The notes beneath the pieces are model-generated. The model was not told where the DNA came from. It saw only the letters and a list, made by a program, of their open reading frames with translations, and ran no database searches. This document shows, piece after piece, positions 14,090 through 16,044 of a DNA stretch of 16,044 nt (positions within the stretch are counted from its first letter, which is position 1; each line of letters begins with the position of its first letter). Position numbers and translations under genes: made by a program. Origin of the DNA: Candidatus Symbiothrix sp. (lineage in GTDB: Bacteria; Bacteroidota; Bacteroidia; Bacteroidales; Azobacteroidaceae); assembly GCA_031284765.1 (NCBI GenBank), contig JAITXK010000008.1:1-16044 (forward strand), given 5' to 3'.

Positions 14090-15561
14090 AAAAGACCTTG
14101 TTTATCCTCCTCATCACGGTATCAGCGATAACCGTAAAAGGCGAAGAATATACTTTGACCTTGGAACAAAGCATCGCCATCGCCAAAGAAAAAAGTTACA
14201 CGATGCGCAGATTGGTGCAGGACTTGAAAATCGCCGAATACCATTTGAAATCGGCCAGCAGTAGCTTAAAAACCCATATCGACATGAATTGGACTTTACC
14301 AAGTTATAAACAGGGCGTTCAACAGGATGCAAACCATTCGGGCATTTTCTTCCCTGTCAAGCAATTGAGCTATTCCACGGGACTTACCATTTCGCAACCC
14401 TTGCTGACGGACGGAAGCATTTTTGTGCAATCGGGACTGAACAGTATTCATGATTATTACGACGATTCGCAAGCCGCCAACCTGAATACCCAAATCGGAT
14501 TCAAACAACCGCTGAATGCCTTTTACGGATACAACGCCATCAAAACAGCGCTTAAAAACGCTGAACTGGGCTACGAACGCGCCAACAAAGTATTGAAACG
14601 CAACGAACTGATGTTGATCACCCAAGTAAGCAATGCCTATTATACGCTGCTGCTGTCGCAAAAGAGCGCCGAGATTGCCAAACTGAACCTTGAACGGCAA
14701 ACCGATGCCTACGACATTTCGAAAAAGAAATACGAGGCGGGACTTATCCGCGAAGTTGATGCCCTGCAAATGGAAGTCGATTTGGCCGAAGCCCAAAGCA
14801 ATTATGACATGGAAGTGCTGAATCAAAGTTCCGCCTTAAATTCATTCAAAGAATTAATCGGCATTCAATTAAACGACGGAGTTACCTTGAGCAGCGAATT
14901 GCTGTACAAAATCATTGTTATTGACCCTGAAAGAGCCGTCAAACTGGCTTTGGAGAACCGCTCGGAAATCAGGGAACAGGAAATCAGCGTGGAACTGTTA
15001 AAGCTCGACCTCAAACGGCAACAGGCCAACGGTATGGTTCGCGCCAACCTGGAAGCTTTTTTCGGCAAGGAAGGCATTCAGCCGCTGACCCCCAATGCCG
15101 GATTATTCGAATCCATCAGTAATGCCTCCAACAACTTCGGCAACCGCTCCTATAACTATGGTATCGGCTTTACCGTTGCCATTCCCCTCTTTGACTGGGG
15201 CGAAAACCGGGCGCTGGTACGCGCCGCCCAGGCCCGCATCCAACAAAGCGAACTGGACAGGGAAAGTTCACAACGCAGCATAGAAACCGAAGTACGCAAC
15301 CTGGTAGCGAGCATCGGCACCAGTCTGAAACGCCTGCAACTGCTGGAAAAGAACGTTGCCGTAGCCGAAAAGAGCTTCGAAATCACCTTGCAACGCTTCT
15401 CTGACGGCGATATCGACAGCCAGTCATTGGCTCTCGAACGTGCCCGCCTCAATACGGCGCATACTTCGCATCTCTCGGCCTACATCAGCTACCAAATGGC
15501 TTTGACGAATTTGATGCGGGCTACGTTTTATGATTTTCAGAACGAGGTTGCGGTTCAATGA
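14086..15561 (+). CDS. TolC-family outer-membrane efflux protein
   Basis: The 491-residue protein has a cleavable signal peptide (MKKTLFILLITVSAITVKG, cleavage near 19-20) and two outer-membrane-efflux-protein repeats (about 23-235 and 265-475). The first opens with YTLTLEQSIAIAKEKSYTMR and has the helical stretch LITQVSNAYYTLLLSQKSAE and LERQTDAYDISKKKYEAG. The second has VKLALENRSEIREQEISVEL, the strand YGIGFTVAIPLFDWGENRA and the helix FEITLQRFSDGDIDSQSLALE. Length and layout are typical of TolC-like channel subunits, which trimerise and span outer membrane and periplasm. There is no lipobox, so it is not lipidated like OprM. As the last gene of the operon, coupled by ATGA to the ATPase, it is the exit duct of the exporter. 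Confident. Confidence 0.95.
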   Translation: MKKTLFILLITVSAITVKGEEYTLTLEQSIAIAKEKSYTMRRLVQDLKIAEYHLKSASSSLKTHIDMNWTLPSYKQGVQQDANHSGIFFPVKQLSYSTGLTISQPLLTDGSIFVQSGLNSIHDYYDDSQAANLNTQIGFKQPLNAFYGYNAIKTALKNAELGYERANKVLKRNELMLITQVSNAYYTLLLSQKSAEIAKLNLERQTDAYDISKKKYEAGLIREVDALQMEVDLAEAQSNYDMEVLNQSSALNSFKELIGIQLNDGVTLSSELLYKIIVIDPERAVKLALENRSEIREQEISVELLKLDLKRQQANGMVRANLEAFFGKEGIQPLTPNAGLFESISNASNNFGNRSYNYGIGFTVAIPLFDWGENRALVRAAQARIQQSELDRESSQRSIETEVRNLVASIGTSLKRLQLLEKNVAVAEKSFEITLQRFSDGDIDSQSLALERARLNTAHTSHLSAYISYQMALTNLMRATFYDFQNEVAVQ

Positions 15562-15591
15562 GCGAACGCGGGTAGAACAAACCCTTTGAGT

Positions 15592-16044
15592 TCAATATTC
15601 TTTTAATTGGCAGGCGATGTCTTTACCTGCAAAAGCAACGGCAAGAAAAGCAATCCGGCGATTCTCTCCCGCATACCGTTCGTAGTAACGGCGTTCTGCG
15701 ATTTGCGCCAGCGCTTCTTCTAATAGTGGTTCGACAGGCCCGTCTTCGGCATATTTGATTTCGGCAATCACGACCCGTTCGTTCCATGTCCAGACCGCAT
15801 CGATACGTCCTTTGTCGGTCGCAACTTCCGCCTGTACATCAAATCCCAATAAATTCATCCACAGCAACAAGAGCGAATGATAATAGGCTTCGCGCGGAAT
15901 ATGCAACTGATAAGGAATCCGTGCAAACAGTTCTTGCAGGCTTCGCTCAAAAGCCGCAGAGTCGCCCTCTAAGAGTTGTTGCAACATACGGCTTCGCATG
16001 GAGTCGGTATTCGATATTGGATAGGCCGCATAACTGCCAAACAA
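15592..16044 (-). CDS. PD-(D/E)XK nuclease-domain protein (C-terminal part, runs off right edge)
   Basis: The frame is open to the right edge, where the last visible codon is TTG, so the real start is probably outside; about 150 residues are seen. They fit the C-terminal PD-(D/E)XK domain (PDDEXK_9-like, PF08011) of the widespread Bacteroidota proteins that carry an AAA-ATPase-like domain in front. Visible residues are Glu73 in QAEVAT, Asp82 in KGRIDAVW, and Glu95 and Lys97 in IAEIKY, followed by EEALAQIAERRYYERY and IAFLAVAFAGKDI. The nuclease core residues therefore look intact. The cell role of this family is not established. It converges on the TolC-family gene, with 30 bases between the stops. 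Confidence 0.8.
   Translation of the reverse strand: MFGSYAAYPISNTDSMRSRMLQQLLEGDSAAFERSLQELFARIPYQLHIPREAYYHSLLLLWMNLLGFDVQAEVATDKGRIDAVWTWNERVVIAEIKYAEDGPVEPLLEEALAQIAERRYYERYAGENRRIAFLAVAFAGKDIACQLKEY

Larger units (their letters stand above)
8746..15561 (+). other. Six-gene operon for a tripartite ABC exporter with three adaptors
   Basis: Gene order is adaptor 1, adaptor 2, adaptor 3, permease, ATPase, TolC-family channel. Junctions are a 4-base overlap, a 14-base overlap, a 5-base gap, a 2-base gap and a 4-base overlap. No internal promoter or terminator is visible. All parts of a MacAB-TolC-like machine are present, with the unusual addition of two extra adaptors. Confidence 0.85.

Noticed and set aside
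15569..15584. Possible hairpin GGGT-N7-ACCC between the TolC-family gene and the convergent nuclease-domain gene
   Set aside because: The stem is only 4 base pairs with no T-run, too weak to call a terminator.

Overview
The window looks like a chromosomal segment of a member of the Bacteroidota, most likely order Bacteroidales. This rests on several signs. A single-chain (alpha2-type) glycyl-tRNA synthetase is followed by an FKBP-type lipoprotein. Promoters resemble the Bacteroides TTTG / TAnnTTTG pattern rather than E. coli -35/-10 boxes. There is a DUF5686-type outer-membrane protein, a membrane-anchored ComEA-like helix-hairpin-helix protein, and lipoprotein signal peptides ending in xxxC. 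No rRNA, tRNA, CRISPR array, insertion sequence or phage gene was seen, and no gene-free stretch exceeds about 135 bases.

Left part (1-4230): the minus strand carries, in transcription order, a GT14-like glycosyltransferase (2167-3033, very AT-rich), glyS (554-2101) and an FKBP-type peptidyl-prolyl isomerase lipoprotein cut by the left edge (1-557). The last two overlap by ATGA. The glycosyltransferase and glyS each have their own, very similar promoter. mnmA (3160-4230, tRNA 2-thiouridylase) is divergent from the glycosyltransferase and appears to be transcribed almost without a leader.

Middle part (4231-8680): a DUF5686-like outer-membrane protein on the minus strand ends exactly where mnmA ends. 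Divergent from it are a Crp/Fnr-family regulator and, 6 bases on, a LolD-type ABC ATPase without a permease beside it, closed by a strong hairpin. Next comes a membrane-anchored double helix-hairpin-helix protein.

Right part (8746-15561): six tightly packed plus-strand genes form one operon for a MacAB-TolC-like tripartite exporter: three consecutive HlyD/MacA-type adaptor lipoproteins, a MacB-type permease, a separate ATPase and a TolC-family outer-membrane channel. Junctions are ATGA overlaps, a 14-base overlap, or gaps of 2 and 5 bases, so transcription and translation are probably coupled. Three adaptors for one permease is the most unusual feature of the window. The second and third look like sister copies, and the third ends after its beta-barrel domain and lacks the membrane-proximal domain. 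The substrate cannot be read from the sequence. The right edge holds the C-terminal part of a PD-(D/E)XK-domain protein, convergent with the operon.
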